Assembly: GCF_001044425.1 (NCBI RefSeq)
Contig: NZ_LFML01000015.1
Location: 1 to 64,000 of the forward strand
Source: Streptomyces roseus
GTDB taxonomy: Bacteria > Actinomycetota > Actinomycetes > Streptomycetales > Streptomycetaceae
Reading direction: 5' to 3'
DNA: 64,000 nt
Both the position numbers and the translations under genes were made by a program. This document shows positions 63,840-64,000 of this stretch, piece after piece. The notes under the pieces are model-generated. The model was not told the origin of the DNA, searched no databases, and was given only the letters and a program-made list of their open reading frames with translations. Positions within the stretch are counted from its first letter, which is position 1. Every line of letters begins with the position of its first letter.

Positions 63840-64000
63840 TCACAGCCGGCGCAGATGCTCCCGCACCTCGCGCGGCCGATTGGTGATCAAGGTATCCACG
63901 CCGAGGCGCACGCACAGCTCGACGTCCTCCGGCTCGTCGACCGTCCAGACGCGCACGCGCAGCCCCTTGGCCTTCAGCCGCGCCACCAGACCCGGGTCCC
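63840..64000 (-). CDS. glycerophosphodiester phosphodiesterase, 3' end
   Basis: The last 53 codons of a GDPD gene; the rest lies outside the window. [42 protein letters not shown] is the diagnostic C-terminal segment (VWTVD, then [10 protein letters not shown]). The enzyme hydrolyses glycerophosphodiesters to glycerol-3-phosphate and an alcohol. Location and signal cannot be judged from this part. Confidence 0.88.
   Translation of the reverse strand, partial: DPGLVARLKAKGLRVRVWTVDEPEDVELCVRLGVDTLITNRPREVREHLRRL

Overview
The window looks like Streptomyces chromosomal core. GC is very high, GTG starts are frequent, third codon positions are G/C almost throughout, intergenic gaps are short, and the gene set is typical of the genus: GTP-type PEP carboxykinase, a DasR-type chitinase promoter, the ahpC-ahpD/oxyR pair, a PIN-PhoH ATPase, a SpoIIE-type phosphatase and class II fumarase. 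I found no rRNA, tRNA, CRISPR array, insertion sequence or phage module.

Left part (1-20.5 kb): a truncated glycosyltransferase end; TrhA/hemolysin III divergent from pckG; a four-gene minus-strand operon (membrane-anchored solute-binding-like protein, TelA, an SBP-vWA fusion lipoprotein, a two-helix membrane protein); an AlaA-type aminotransferase; small unknowns; a YdcF-type membrane protein; a D-amino-acid module (D-aminoacylase plus a frameshifted PLP amino-acid deaminase, divergent from an IclR regulator and RidA); and two secreted degradative enzymes, an M14 carboxypeptidase and a GH18 chitinase with a DasR site over its promoter.

Middle (20.8-44.1 kb): a compact tad (Flp pilus) locus of thirteen genes, 20.8-31.8 kb, with a zinc-ribbon protein, CpaB, CpaE/TadZ, two TadE-like pseudopilins, TadA ATPase, TadB, TadC, a NarL-type two-component pair, a Flp pilin, a TadG-like protein, a lipoprotein and an OmpA-domain protein. 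The matching A24 prepilin peptidase lies apart at 42.2 kb beside a DUF192 gene. Between them are two TetR-controlled divergent units with clear operators (one driving an NTF2-like protein, the other a 14-helix MFS exporter), a decayed hydrolase, an SGNH hydrolase, a polysaccharide deacetylase, small secreted proteins, an orphan sugar-binding lipoprotein and a SUKH protein.

Right part (43-64 kb): an aldo/keto reductase, a cis-prenyl transferase, PIN-PhoH, a secreted lytic transglycosylase, an AI-2E-type permease, AhpC-AhpD divergent from OxyR, a DUF2079 membrane protein converging on an SPFH/ribbon-helix-helix pair with its own palindrome, a bifunctional penicillin-binding protein, a large GAF-PP2C-HATPase phosphatase carrying a TTA (bldA) codon, a DUF402 protein, fumC, a secreted SGNH-lectin protein and the 3' end of a glycerophosphodiesterase.

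The main themes are envelope and cell-wall biology (pilus, PBP, transglycosylase, deacetylase, cis-prenyl transferase), oxidative-stress defence, gluconeogenesis/TCA enzymes, and local regulators sitting next to recognisable palindromic operators.
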